NCBI RefSeq assembly: GCF_964340395.1
Contig: NC_135551.1
Location: 12,707,003 to 12,771,002 of the forward strand
Source of the DNA: Glandiceps talaboti
Taxonomy: Eukaryota; Hemichordata; Enteropneusta; Spengelidae
Reading direction: 5' to 3'
Length of the DNA stretch: 64,000 bases
Shown: piece after piece, positions 26,787 through 39,316 of the stretch
Position numbering within the stretch: position 1 is the stretch's first letter
Layout: every line of letters starts with the position of its first letter
Position numbers and translations under genes: made by a program
Notes under the pieces: generated by a model
Database searches by the model: none
Told to the model about the DNA's origin: nothing
Seen by the model: only the letters and a program-made list of their open reading frames with translations

Positions 26787-26845
<59 letters not shown>
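26787..26845. repeat. (ACT)n microsatellite
   Basis: About 19 pure trinucleotide units, downstream of the candidate stop at 26692. Confidence 0.95.
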
Positions 26846-26846
<1 letters not shown>

Positions 26847-28012
26847 CCACTTTCAAAGTACATCTATCATGAATAAATATTTTGAATGGCTGTAATCTTT
26901 GTTTTCTCTCAATGAAGCACCTGTTTAGATCTGTGGTGCTGTTAGAATGTTTATTATTTCTATGTGACTGTCCCGGCCTGGAATAAACAACCTCCATTTT
27001 TAATGAATGTACCACCATGTACTGTTGCTTGGTTGAACAAGTATAAATTTAATACAATGGGATATTTGTTTATATTTAAAAATTGGGTGCCTTGCCCAAT
27101 TTCTTTTGTCTGTATTAACAGTTGTTGCTGTTTATAACATTGATGATGTAAAAGCAAATAAAAAACCCATATTTTCTTTAACCTATCTGAATGAGCCACT
27201 TTTTTTTTATTGTTGCCTGGTTAAAGAGTGTGTGCTTAAAGTATCAACGACATAAGGTTGTCATGTCTCCCTTGTTACATGTATGTGACTAACACACGAT
27301 GCTTTCGTGTGTTCTTTCTGCATGTTGTTCCTTCTGTGAAAGTAATGTTAAACTGCCCATCGGCCAACTAGGTAGACAAAAAACTATAGTCATCGGTTTT
27401 GATTCGTAGGATCCTTAAAATTATGGGGATCGTAGACGGTACCGTTCAAAACAGGCGAATAGCAGCTCCGGGAGTGAAGCTTCAACACCGCGGTCATACC
27501 TGCTTACTGAAACCTAATCATTGTAGTTTCCAGAGTGCCACCAAACGTATATATCTACTAGGAAAGACCAATATGGGTTGCTGTGGCCGGCAACCCGGAA
27601 TTCCGAACACCGTTTTACTATGTTTGACCCCTAACCCCATGACCCCTGACCCCACTTCAGTGATTTCGCTTGTTGGACGTAGTACCGGAAGGTTTTGGAT
27701 AAATGTACTGCGTTAATATACTTAGATCATGAAGGTTTATACCTCCATACTTAAATATACTTCGATTATTCACGTTGGTAGGACGTCACAATATACGTTT
27801 AGAAAGGTCATACACACACATCATAATTAAATGTATGGTAGTTAATGAAGTGTACAATTTTGCAAAGTACATACATACATACATACACACATGCATACAT
27901 ACATACATACATACATACATACATACATGCATACATGCATACATGCATGCATGCATGCATACATACATACATACATACATACATACATACATACATACAT
28001 ACACACGCATGC

Positions 28013-28047
<35 letters not shown>

Positions 28048-28648
28048 GGAAGGCATACACAAATACATTCGTATGACTCTCTCACAACTTATCACTGAAT
28101 ATAGGTCTTAGAAGGGCCGCGAAACATTTTTTAATTTACTCGGTAAACGACCGCTCCTGAGGTTTAATTTGGTTCAAATCATGAGCAAAATATTTCGGGG
28201 GGGGGGACCATCAGAATTGTCTTGCGCCCCTTTGAACCCTCAATTTTCTTCATGCGCCCCCATTTCTCCCCAGCCCCCTTCCATGCCGTAAATTCTGACT
28301 CCAATCTAAACGGCCTCCTACATGTCCATATTTTCATAAGGGGGTAGGGGGGGGGGTGAATTTTTTTGAGCGGGAAGTGGGCGCTGCGACAACAAAATGA
28401 CCAAAATATTTCCTCCCCGCCCACCCCCTGCCGAAAATGTGCCCATTCCCTCAAGTTGAGTTGACAGGTGGTAATTAAATTGGCGAACTGCCAAGCAGTG
28501 CTTGTGTAATAACTATATATAGCATTCGGCGAAGCGCGCAGCGGGGATTTCCCTGAATAGCAAATAAACGAAAGCACAAAATCACAACAATGACCCCATG
28601 CCAGGCTGATGTTCTGTGGCATATTTTGATGACATTGTACTTGTAGTA
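26846..28648. other. Intergenic stretch with microsatellite and G-rich repeat
   Basis: No supported gene. An (ATAC)n/(ATGC)n/(GACA)n compound microsatellite lies at about 27868-28047. A repeat-like block at about 28130-28450 has G runs (28196, 28349) and weak inverted symmetry (AAAATATTTC near both ends), reminiscent of the G-rich MITEs nearby. An open frame near 27.4-27.7 kb has no splice or start context. Confidence 0.45.
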
Positions 28649-28702
28649 TCGGACAACCTTGAATTAGACGTCTGTTTTAGAGTAGTCAGTCCACTCATCA
28701 AG
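28649..28702 (+). CDS. Possible upstream exon of four-TM gene 1
   Basis: A short frame ending ELDVCFRVVSPLIK stops exactly at a consensus donor (AAG/GTAAGTAC at 28703) in phase 0. That matches the phase-0 acceptor of the next supported exon at 29478. A TTGTAG acceptor-like site lies at 28643-28648. It is supported only by the donor and the phase match. Confidence 0.25.
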
Positions 28703-29477
28703 GTAAGTACTTGGTTTAAGTAAGGTGTAAGATATTATCACACTACATGAAAAGTCCAATTTACCCAACCTTTACCCAACCTGTGACCCACCTAACCACC
28801 ATCTCTGTCCAGGGGTAGTACGAGACACGGTACCACTTACGACTGTCTACAGCCCCCAGGGGAGAGATCACAGGGGGTAAATTAAGTCAAAGGTGGAACT
28901 TCGGCTCATAATAACCACATGTACACATCCTCTGCTCAAGATTTGCCCCAGTGGAAAGATATGGTCAGATATGACTTTCGTATAGTGGCGTGATCAACTA
29001 CAACAGGAAGTCATTACAGGCCAGACAAAATAGAAAAAATTGTTCAACGGAATGACTGACTCAACTTAGCTGGTTCCTGCACTTTTTCAACCACTCCTCC
29101 TAATTTCTTTGAAAATCAATTTCGTAAGAATTCTCTTTTGTAGTTGCACTGTAGAAACAGTATACTACTCAGCAACTACGATACCACTCGCACCGTTTTG
29201 TGTACACTGTGGTTGTGGAGTTATGATTGGGCGAATGGTTAGAGTGGCAGGTTGAAGCCCCATCGCTGCCATTTGTTTCTGAATGGCTAAAGTCCTTGGG
29301 CAAGATTTGAACCACGATTGTGCCTCAGTCAACCCAGCTGTATAATTTGGGACCTGGTAGGATAGAGGTTGCAATGTCAATGCCCTTTGTGACATCACCT
29401 GTCCTTGTGATTGGCAGTCTGAGATGTCGATTTAAATGATAATACATGTATAATAACTTATTTTCTCTTTTCCCAAG

Positions 29478-32400
29478 ATGATCTCGAGATGGTGCATCGC
29501 CTTATCATTTACAGAAATTATATATTTGATATTACTTTTCACGACTGTTGTGCAGGACAACTGGTCTTTGGGCAGCATTGAGTCCATAGCCCTTCTTTTG
29601 CTGTTCATAGTATGTAAGTACTCTATTGGGATTCCACATCCCTATAGGATGAAGGCATACATTTATGAGATAAATTCAGTACAGGCATTCTGATATGGGA
29701 AGTGACAGTTTTGCTATAGGTAGACATAGTCACTGCTGTATGCATATTGTAGGCCTATAGCATAATTCACAACTAACTAGATATGTTAGTACAATGAATG
29801 AACGAAATTCGTATCGTATCGTATCGTATCGTATCGTATTACTGTGTACTGATTTCGAAGTAATGTTACCGATGACATATATTAGCATTCCATACTGTGG
29901 CCCTATTTTGATTGAAAGTGTCAGTAAACTGTACGCAGGGTCATGATAAGGCCACACGAATTTGATACTTCCATTTCGTAAGGGCTAAACCATTTGATTT
30001 GTAGGGGGGGGCATCTGGAGGATTTTCGAAAAAAATGTTGCCGGCCAAAAGCAGGAAAAAATTGTTGTGCTGCAAGTGCAGAATGTCAAAAGAGAACCTA
30101 AACCTTTACAGTTTCTATATACTAACTGTACCATCAAATCAAATTACTAAGAATATTGACCTGACATAGTACCTTGAATGAATCCTGTAATTTTTCATAA
30201 TGATAATGGTATGGAATGCAGCAATATACTTTGAGAAATGTTTCTTGGTCTTAGTTTTCTGAATTCAAATTTCAATTGTGATCAGGAAAGGGTATTGTTG
30301 TCACTTTGACATTTTAAAATAACACCAGATAGCACTCTTTTAGCCCTTAAATTTCAAACATTTCTAGGGCCGGGACGGGGAATCCCCCTCCCGTATCCAT
30401 CCCCACACTGCTCTACTGTATATTGATTCAAATCTTACCTCGTATCATTACTACATCGACTAGGAAGTATTCTTTTAGTAGTCCTTGAATTTCGAAAATC
30501 TCCAGGGCCGGGAGGGGGAAACCCCCTTCCCGTACCCACTCCCACTTGGCTCCCTCAAACTTTTATTCAACTTTGTATGTATGTCTGTCTGTAGGCATGT
30601 GTGTGTATGTATGTATGTATGTATGTATGTATGTATGTATGTATGTATGTATATATGTATGTATATGTGCGCGCGTGCGTATGTGTGTATATACAACCAT
30701 GAAGATTGACAGTCACTGGACTAGGGTTGTCAGTAATATCGTATGCGACGCGACGCGACGTGACAGTAGTCAAATAAGCACGTAAATATATTTAACAAAA
30801 ATTTGCTGTACACCTACTAGGCAAAAAGAAATTGCTGTCATAGTGGTTGAAAACAAAATATGTTGTGGGTCCAAATCCTCCAGCCCCCCCACCCCCGGAA
30901 ATCAAATGGTTTACCCCTAAATAACATCGACTGACATCGTAGACAGACATACGGAGACCCAGATAGAGCGCACAGACCAAACTAGACTCGGTAAGATTAC
31001 TCACCATATACGCATTGTGTTTGTTTTGAAATAATTCGGGTGATACTCGTACCCATTCGGGATAACTCGGAGGAGCACATATATGTGATTTTATTGACTG
31101 TTTTCAGAGTTGATGAGACATTGGATTTTAGAAATACAAGTTTAATCAATCATAAAACAGCCATAACAAGGAAAAAATGAGAAAGTCAATGTCATTTCTA
31201 CCCAATTCGAGATCGCACGTCGTAAGTAGGCTACATTGAGTACATATTCCGGAAGTGCAAAACTTAGTCCGCTCTGCTCGAGCATGCTCGTCCGTGCGTT
31301 ACTTCAGGAATCACAGTCCCTGTCTGCGACATAAAGTAAATTTTGCATTTTTCCCTATTTTGTTGTCAAAAACACAGCCTAATCTGCAACCCACAATAAA
31401 CTTTTTTGTCACCTATCTAACGATTTTGATGTTTTCAAATTTACGTAAAGATCGACCGACTGTCGACAGCAATGCAACTATTTTGTAAAGATGATATATG
31501 AAAAATAAGATGTACATGATGTAGTTGGTTCTTACTAAAGAATATCACTTTACAATTGCAATTACATATTGTCACTGCATAAAAACAGTGTTTATAATAT
31601 AATTTTCTTAAGAGTCGCATTTGATGACTCATGTACTGGAAAGTCAAAAATTTGTGTGTTACACAATGCACGATGGGTCATGATAGTGACATATTTTAAG
31701 TCCCCCTCAGAATGTGCATTTGCAAAATTTAGTATTGTAGAATTTAGGTATTAAGAGTAAAACAAATTATAAATTTTCTAAAACATTTTGGAATGGCAAA
31801 ATGTGTATGTGGAATTTGTGGAATTTTCCAATGACTCCGTAGTAACTATACCCCTTAACCTCGATAAAAATCAGAGCAGAGACAGCCCTCTACGGCCCTT
31901 TTCAATCACAGAGAAAACAAATGCCACGTAAAAAGAAGTTTAGGATAGGCAGTTAAAAACTAGGTAGGATGGGGTAACTGGAACCAAACATTTTTTAAAG
32001 CAAATTTTGAAGATCTTTATGTAGAATACGTGTGTACGCACTGACTTTATCCATGGAAGTATGATTCTTGCGACCGCGTACGCCATCACACAGGCACTTA
32101 TTATTTCCCGAGATATGTATCAGAATATGTTTCTATCAGAATACAATAAAATATCCAATAATATTGACGTATTTGGTCAATTCTACTTGAAAGGGCTAAA
32201 ATAACACGGGTTTCTAGGATCGCGTAAAAGTCCATGCACCCCTTTTACATTCGTAGTGTACGGACTTACCCAGAAACAGAAACACCGTCACTTTGAAAAC
32301 ATATAACAAGGGACCAGAAGCTATTATATTTGTACTCTTTGGATGAGGCATACACAATTCCCCCTCCACTGTCTACGTCCGGATTATACAAGACCCACAT

Positions 32401-34526
32401 GATAAGTGTCAATAGCTGTTAATATGTTGAGAACTGCCTTGGTCGGATTTACCAGATGCTCCTCCCAGATGAACAAATGCTTTCCATTGCACATGCGCAA
32501 ACCTACTTCCGTAGCGTGGGCACCTAGCTTGGCTGAACCATGGTCTTTTGTCTTTTCTTTTAAAAAAAAAATCATTTCGCACATAACTAGATTTCATATT
32601 GGCCATTTGTCAATGTTGTTTAGAATGGTCACAAGGACATGACAACTCCTTCCTTTGAGTCTATGTAAGGTTTGCATTAATTATTTAACCTGTGTGATGT
32701 CTACTAAGCTAATTGCCTAAGAGTTCAAGTGGTGTCGTAAGTAGAGATATCGATATGACAGCGATTCTTTGTATAGTTACAATAGTTACATGATCTACCT
32801 CCTGGGTGCAGAGACAGACATTCACCAATTCTCTTTGTTTGTATTTAGCTCCAGCTGCAAAGGTGGCATGGTGGATGTTTTTCGGGGCATTGTGCCATGG
32901 CCGTATTTGCGGAGTAGGTGTTTTATTGATGCAATATTAATGTTGTTTTGAACGTTATGAATATTGTTATCTTCCTACAAGACGGTTCTCCTTAAGGTAT
33001 TATATATATTAATGATTATGACTATAATAATTAAAGGAGAGAGACGAAGATAAAATTTAACAAATTTTCTGAGATATTCTAGTTCTAGTATGTTCGCATT
33101 TTAAGGGAAAATGTCTTCATAAACATTGACAATAATTATCAATGCCAACAAGAGGGAGTGTTTTGGAAAGCGATGTCGATTTGTCAGTATTGCACTTACG
33201 GGAGATATTCAGCTTCAAATTTGGTAGTTAGCAGAACAAAAAGTTCGTCAATTTGAACTCTCGCAAGGAAACAAGAATTATAATCCCAGTCGGATTAGAT
33301 AGACGATGACCATCTACATTTGACATGGCGTAAGATTCAATGTAGTCTTCTAAAGATAATGTTGCATCCATATTCCTCCAAATTTATCCATAATTGGAAT
33401 CACTATTTACTTTGAATTTGTTTTCACACCGACAGGAATGCCGAACAAATTTAAAATGCATACTCAAATGGGTGATAGTGCAACTTTTTATGGCATGTGA
33501 AGTTGCTTTACACATATGCATTGGTATCGATTTAACAAGCAGAATCGCTGTTAGCATATGCATCCTTTGTGCTGTCATTTGGCTGAAATATACAGTTATG
33601 GTTTGTAAATTGAGAGGTTCGGTAAGTAATATATATTTAACCCCATGCAAGCCAAATCAAACACGTTCTAACAAAACAATATATAATTTACACACTTGGT
33701 CTACGGCACAACAACGAACGTCTATGCCAGTGTTTCTGCGGTTCTCAAAACATTAGTCAAAACGTCCAAATCGCTATGTTTTTCTTGGTATTTCGTAAAT
33801 TAAGTTTGAGCAGTTATGATTGTAACATTCTTTTTCTTCATTCAGCCGTAAAGACTAAGGTTTTTTACTGCACTCGTGTATCGACATGTCATGAAAAGGC
33901 CCTTCGCTTCGGTGATTTAGTCCACACATACTTTTGTTAACTTAACAATGGATACATATCACTCTCATTAGCTACCATTTATTGATCATGAGCCTCTCAC
34001 ATTACCAGGAACTCCCAAATTAAGCAATGTAGACTTTGAGTTTTTAATTCTGACTATATTAAGGGTCATATTTATTTATTTTTTATTTATTTATTATTTA
34101 TTCAACACAACCCAAAACCAGCTATGGAAGCTGTTTTAAGGTTGGCATACACAATAGAATAAAAGAATAAATACAAAATGAAACATATTATTAATCATGA
34201 CAATGAAAAACAAACAAACAAAGACAACAAACAAACAAACAAACAAACAAAGAAACGAACGAACGAACAAACAAATTGCGATATTATTTTCCTTTGTTTT
34301 ACGTCGTCATATACATTGCACGAATTTGCAGGCTACTCCTTACAAATAGTACCACCGGTAGATGGCATTTTGTCATTATTGCAACGGATATGATTTGACC
34401 AATGCCAGCTTTTGTTAGAACGTTGAGGAGTACAGTAATAATAACGAGATAATTACTGCTCATTGTTTTACCGCAGAGGGAAAAATCTGGTCCTTCATCG
34501 TGGTGTGCAGAAGAAGGCAGTCTCAG

Positions 34527-34574
<48 letters not shown>

Positions 34575-34584
34575 CGATAGGTAA
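29478..34584 (+). CDS. Four-TM protein gene 1 (unknown family), poly-Asp tail
   Basis: Proposed exons are 29478-29613, 32849-32913, 33436-33621 and 34477-34584, with junction phases 1, 0 and 0. Acceptors are TTTTCCCAAG, TTTGTATTTAG, CACACCGACAG and TTTTACCGCAG. Donors are GTAAGTAC, GTAGGTGT (weak) and GTAAGTAA. Hydrophobic segments in order are TEIIYLILLFTTVV; IESIALLLLFIV continuing into AAKVAWWMFFGAL; CILKWVIVQLFMACEVAL; and RIAVSICILCAVIWLKYTVMV. A cytosolic tail follows (REKSGPSSWCAEEG) with 15 aspartates from a (GAT)n repeat, then FDR and TAA. The first exon starts ATG, which may be the real start or an internal Met after an upstream exon. Neighbouring gene 2 shares layout and phases. 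The family is not recognised. The intron phases and paralogy make the model better than any single exon. Confidence 0.6.
29811..29839. repeat. (GTATC)n pentanucleotide run
   Basis: About six GTATC units in intron 1 of four-TM gene 1. Confidence 0.85.
29982..30917. mobile_element. PIF/Harbinger-type MITE in intron 1 of four-TM gene 1
   Basis: The left end GGGCTAAACCATTTGATTT mirrors the right end AAATCAAATGGTTTACCCC, followed inward by a G-rich/C-rich run and CTGGAGGATTT on both sides. TAA flanks both ends (29979-29981 and 30918-30920), a 3-bp TWA-type target duplication. The 936-bp body has no transposase. It contains two diverged copies of a G-rich segment (about 30340-30415 and 30472-30560) and an (ATGT)n run at about 30605-30665. 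Confidence 0.8.
31920..31990 (-). repeat. Partial copy of the 9063/53330 dispersed repeat
   Basis: AGGATAGGCAGTTAAAAACT, then TAGGTAGGATGGGGTAACTG, resembles one end of the repeat near 53700-53750 in the same orientation. Only this end is visible. Confidence 0.45.
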
Positions 34585-35026
34585 AAACTAATATAATACA
34601 CTTGATGTCACTATTGGATACTAGCCAATAGCACGTGACACTGTCTAAACCAATCACTGAAGGCTGTATGAAAACGACGTGTTGTAATTATATATGAATT
34701 TAACACACCAATTGGAGGATTTTTAGAAGCCACTATTGATATCAATGGTTGATCAAATAAATCGAACACTTCGAATATTAAAAACAGTTACGCTTTTATA
34801 AAGTTTTAAAACAAATGTCATTTGTTCTATGTTAATATCAAGTCATGGTTTTATTGATATGCTTTGTAATTGGCATACGTGATGTGTTGGTTACACTTAG
34901 CTTATCAATTAAGTATAAGCTTTACTAAATATGCATAGAAATTGATATGTTTTGGTGAATAGCTATGTCTTAGGACAATAGGTCACGTGACCAAGAGTGT
35001 TATACAGCGGATTTCAAAACACCTTT

Positions 35027-35145
35027 CAGCGGTTCTGTTTGATACAACCATGCAGAAACTAATAAGGAACAACACGTTACACTTTAAGATAGCAAGAATG
35101 AATGAAGACAGTTTCTTGTTACATTTTGTCTAAATGAAATAAACT
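35027..35145 (+). repeat. Dispersed repeat, intact (empty-site) copy
   Basis: GTTTGATACAACCATGCAGA, then ACTAATAAGGAAC and CGTTACACTTTAAGATAGCA, continuing to ACAGTTTCTTGTTAC. Related copies are at about 41645-41715 (minus), 54050-54130 (plus), and around the insertion at 54275 (minus, split). Family unknown. Confidence 0.65.
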
Positions 35146-35465
35146 AACATGTCACCATTACATGCAGACATCAAATGCAGATATCAAAACATTGGTGCCC
35201 GCAAGTCTGCATCTAGTTGCAATAAAGCCAGACACACTCTTAAGCAATCAGCTGTGCAAAATGTCACTCCTGGCAATTTCCTGACGCCAATTCCTCTCGC
35301 GTGCGGGCAAATTTTCATGAGATTTTGGTCATTCGTGGCCGTGAGTCAAACATTGCGTTTGGGTTACTGTTATTCATGGTCAAGGTTTATGTAAGATGAA
35401 AAAATGCATTGTTACAATGACAACTAAGCAGTAGTATTCAATACAAATTAAAGAAAGCCTTTTCT

Positions 35466-35625
35466 TATTGTTTTGTTAGAACGTGTTTGATTTGACTTGC
35501 ATGGGGTTAAAGATATATTATAGTATACTTACCAAACCTCTCAATTTAAAAACCATAAATCCATAATTTGTTGTGAACAAAATTCTCTAAAGATTCCATC
35601 AATTATGGAATCATGGTGGAATGGC
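35466..35625 (-). pseudogene. Inverted, internally deleted copy of exon 3 of four-TM gene 1
   Basis: On the minus strand this block carries TAAATTGAGAGGTTTGGTAAG and then TTTAACCCCATGCAAGTCAA followed by CAAACACGTTCTAACAAAA. That closely matches the exon 3 end, donor and intron start at about 33600-33690. Upstream of it on the same strand lies CCATAATTGATGGAATC and an ATTTTGTTCACA stretch, like the sequence before exon 3 at about 33388-33430. Most of exon 3 between them is missing. It is not expected to encode protein. Confidence 0.7.
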
Positions 35626-35939
35626 TAGAGTGGACGGCTCTGAAACGTTAGATGACAGGACTGCCATATGAACCAGAATACTTTAGGACAAGGTAGACGA
35701 GACGACAGCTGTCACCTTGTGTGTCCCACAGGGTACATGTGTTTGTGACCTCCGCAGAGTTAGGAAGTGATGTGCTGCATGTTGGTCCGAGACCGTGCCT
35801 AGGTCAATAATGACTGCACAAATGTCCGTTGTCATTATCAATTCCCATTGTAAAATCACGAATCTTGTAAATGCTGTACTGACAATGGTAATATAATGAA
35901 AACATTACACTGAAATCAATTTTTGTTTATCACAGGAAG

Positions 35940-37972
35940 GTCTCTCGGCTGTTCATTTCCGTTATCTATATGGAAGTCCTATTCTTGGTGTTGTTGACAA
36001 ACATTGTGCTACGATACACTAATCTAACATGGGTATATTTATTAGTCCAAGCTGTGGTGTGTGAGTATATTATTGTTTAAATATATCAACAGTTCAATTT
36101 GCAAATACGTTTTTAAAGACAAAAGATTGCAACACAAGTTTTGACATGTGCAGCAACGAAAAATAATATTTCACGACAACAAAATTTTTTTGTATAATCT
36201 GTCAAAAAAATGAGTCACTCATGGAAGAATTTGATTTCTGTGACATGTTCTATTCTATTCTATTCTATTCTATTCTATTCTATTCTCTTCTGTTCTATTC
36301 TATTCTGTTTTCCTCTTTTTTTATTTTATTCTATTTTATTTTATTTTATTTTATTTTATTTTATTTTATATTACATTATTTTATTTTATTCATTTTTTTT
36401 ATTTTATTTTATTTTATATTCCATGCCATTCTATTATATTCTATTCTATTCTATTCCATTCCATTCCATTCTACTCTATATTCCTATATTAAGCAACTTT
36501 ACACTCCTATCTTGTACAACATATATTGTATATGATGTAAATAAAAATATTGTCTCTCACAATGTGTTTTCAGCTCTCCTTGCTAAACTCGCCTTTCCCG
36601 TGTTTTGTAGAAGGATATACACACACGTGGCAAGTATTTTCGTTTAAATGAATACCTCTTCAATATGGGACAGTGTTCGGAATTTCATTACACAGGATTC
36701 CAACGACATATTACAGCCTAATTGTAGGGCCATCACAGACAGGAGTATGCAGTGCATGGTCCAGAACTGTCCCGGCCATCCTTTTTATAGTTACAAATTT
36801 GTATACCAACAAATCAGCCATCTGTCACATCTAATATGCTAATCCACTGCAACTAATTGATTTAAATACAATGTAAACACCCAGCCACCAGGTAGTCTAA
36901 CATGACAATTCACTACTAACCAATTTACATAAAAGTAAACACTCACTGATTTACAAAGTAAGCAAGTTTGACCAGCGGTTAACCTAAAGTCAAGGTCCAG
37001 GTAATATACTTTACTAAACATGTCACCACTCTGTGGGTTTATAAACATGATAAACGTGTAGTAAAGAGCTGAAAACAGACAGAAGGTAAACGTATTTCCA
37101 CCATCTTTTCCATATGTTTCTCTGTGTCTATCTGTGCTATGTGTCTGTCAATGTTTGTTTCTGCATATATATTATTTATCTGTTTCTCTGTCTGAGTCGG
37201 TCTCTACCCCCATATTTCTTCCTAGTTTAATCACACGGTTTGGTCAATATAGCATGATAATTTCTCAATCCATAAGGCTAATAAGCAAGCCATGTGATAT
37301 CAATAATGATGCTGTAGAAATACATGTATCGTGTAATGGTCTAACAAATAACCAATTCAGTAATGTTCAATATCTGAAAACTAGAAAAGCTTATCAAGCA
37401 GACTCAAAGCATGCCTTAAATTTGTAAAGACTTACCATCATATAGTCCATTTCATTTTAACTTAAAACGGGCAGTGAAAAACAATATTTAAGATCTTGAG
37501 GGAAAATGTCTTAAAAATGGTTGTCAGAAACAAACCACATTTTCTCTCAGGTGAGCACATATGAATGCTATTCTGCAAACAGTCGCGCAGGCAAGCACCA
37601 GCCGATAATACCGCTATATATACAATAACTATGTTTTCTTACTGTTTTGTATCTTTTTTTCTTGCACAGTATCTCCGAAGACAGACCATCCGTACCCGGT
37701 ATGCAGTACTTACAATGATTGTCCGTGCTGTTGTCACATCGGTAGACATAGCCATGTTCATCGCAACTGTGATATTACCTCTGAAAAGAGAACAGCTGGA
37801 TTCACTGGACACTCCTGAAGATAAGATAGCGTTTTATGGATTTTTTGTTTGTTATGGTGGAGCATGGATTGCCATATACGTTATTTTGATCGTTCTGGGT
37901 TTGAAGGTAGGGGTGCCCTTTCTTGTTAAAAAGGTTTTAGTGGTACCAGTCCCTAGTAACTGGAAAAAATGA
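35940..37972 (+). CDS. Four-TM protein gene 2, paralog of gene 1
   Basis: Proposed exons are 35940-36060, 36574-36626 and 37670-37972, with upstream coding exon(s) not found. Phases are 0 at the start, then 1, then 0, as in gene 1. Segments are YMEVLFLVLLTNIVL; VYLLVQAVVSLLAKLAF; VLTMIVRAVVTSVDIAMFIA; and GAWIAIYVILIVLGL. A short basic tail ends VPSNWKK and TGA at 37970-37972. The first two exons align with gene 1 (SR...E-hydrophobic; S-x-x-AK-x-A). Exon 3 shares R-T-x-hydrophobic and the TM pair. Acceptors are GGAAG, GTGTTTTCAG and TTTTTTTCTTGCACAG. Donors are GTGAGT (strong) and GTGGCA (weak, chosen by phase). A polar loop (KREQLDSLDTPEDK) separates TM3 and TM4. There is no acidic tail, unlike gene 1. 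Confidence 0.6.
36246..36478. repeat. (TATTC)n / (TTTTA)n pentanucleotide microsatellite
   Basis: About 230 bp of ATTCT and TTTTA units in the intron between the first two exons of four-TM gene 2. Long Phe/Tyr/Leu-rich frames across it are repeat artefacts. Confidence 0.9.
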
Positions 37973-39300
37973 AGAGAAAAAGCTGATCACATGTTCCTTC
38001 CTAAAAATTCAAATGAATAACAAACTCAAAAACATTTAAAGATTGTGAGACAAAATCTACCAAGGGACTGGTGCGAGTCTATAACCAATACAGGGCGACA
38101 CAATTTCTTTTACATATTTGCACTAGATAATGAGTATTTGAGCCTTGTTGTCTGGCTAGACACAAATCATACTAACATTGATGAATTATTATCGGCGAAA
38201 GAGGAATTGGGAAATAAAGAAACAAACTGAGATATATATGAAGAGATGTTCACAGAAATGATAAATCCAAGGATGAAAAAGTTCCCTGCCACCATATGTT
38301 TACTTATTTTATAATCGATAGTTGATCTCATGGGTAAGAAACAACTAGATCTTATGAAAAGAGTAACCTGAAGGAGACCCCGGGGGAATTAAACGTTGAC
38401 ATTCCACCAGGCCATGTACTTTGTACTACATGTATAAACATGTGGTGGGGTTGTACAAAAAAATGGCACCGGATGGTAGCTGTCAAGCAAGGCATATTGG
38501 AATACATCGTAAGGTTATGAGATCATCTCCGATCATGAATTTCTCTTTTTATTTTATATTGTCATTCCTCGGTTTCCTTCTTTTCTTTATTTCGCGATTT
38601 CTCTGTGTTCCCTTTTCGACACAAAGAAATTTAAAAATGTATCAGTATTGGTAAGAATTGTGTCGGGAAAGACCGTGAATTGTAGCAAAGTTAGTAAGAT
38701 CTTTGTTTATATTTGCTCAATTCAGCTGGCTGTCTTTGTAAGTTATTCTTATATTATCAAATGAAAAGTCGACTTATCAGAAAATACTAACCTGTCTTAG
38801 TTTGAATTATTATGGCTTGGTATACCACCTTCAAAGATACATTTATCATCAACAATTTTATATTTGTACCATATTTTAACTGAACCCCTTTGATAAGGAC
38901 AAGAGAGCAGGACTTTTGATTGTTCCTTAGTCAAGCATTACCCATGCATATGCATGGATTTGCAAGTATATTGAAGTGTGGATGAAATAGGGACAGCGCC
39001 CTCCCTTGATAGAACCGTAAAACGTATGTCATGATATAATTAATACATCCGTCACGTTAGATGGTATGTCAAGCAGCAATTGATATAACTCCTAAGTGGT
39101 AATCATTAATTGTTCAAATTAGTCATTTACTATGCAAGTCGTGTTCACGACATCTATTAGATTTAAAAGTCATGCTACCATCAATATACATACTCACTCA
39201 TTATAAAGTCATTATGAGCAAGAATTTTAGATGATATATGTATTATCTAATTGCTAGTTATCGACAATTATTATGCAAAATATCGACGACGAAGAAACAA
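37973..39300. other. Spacer between four-TM gene 2 and the PARP-type gene
   Basis: AT-rich. Two short frames (38045-38230 and 38421-38654) have no matching splice sites in a usable phase and no recognised motif, so I do not call them. A donor-like GTAAGAAT sits at 38653. Confidence 0.4.
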
Positions 39301-39302
39301 CA

Positions 39303-39310
39303 ATATAAAA
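39303..39310 (+). promoter_or_regulatory. TATA-box-like motif upstream of the PARP-type gene
   Basis: ATATAAAAG lies just before the 73-bp repeats and about 360 bp before the likely start codon at 39667. If used, the leader would include the tandem repeats. Confidence 0.35.
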
Positions 39311-39316
39311 GTCTTG

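Noticed and set aside
27399-27716. 105-codon frame on the plus strand
   Set aside because: Begins at a non-ATG codon, has no splice signals in a consistent phase and no recognisable motif.
36210-36647. Long Phe/Tyr/Leu hydrophobic protein
   Set aside because: Produced by the TATTC/TTTTA microsatellite inside an intron of four-TM gene 2.
38045-38230. Frame beginning RQNLPRDWCE as an upstream PARP exon
   Set aside because: The LPRDW resemblance to the PARP lead-in motif is brief, no donor matches, and the PARP-type gene already has its own FPRNW motif at 40712.
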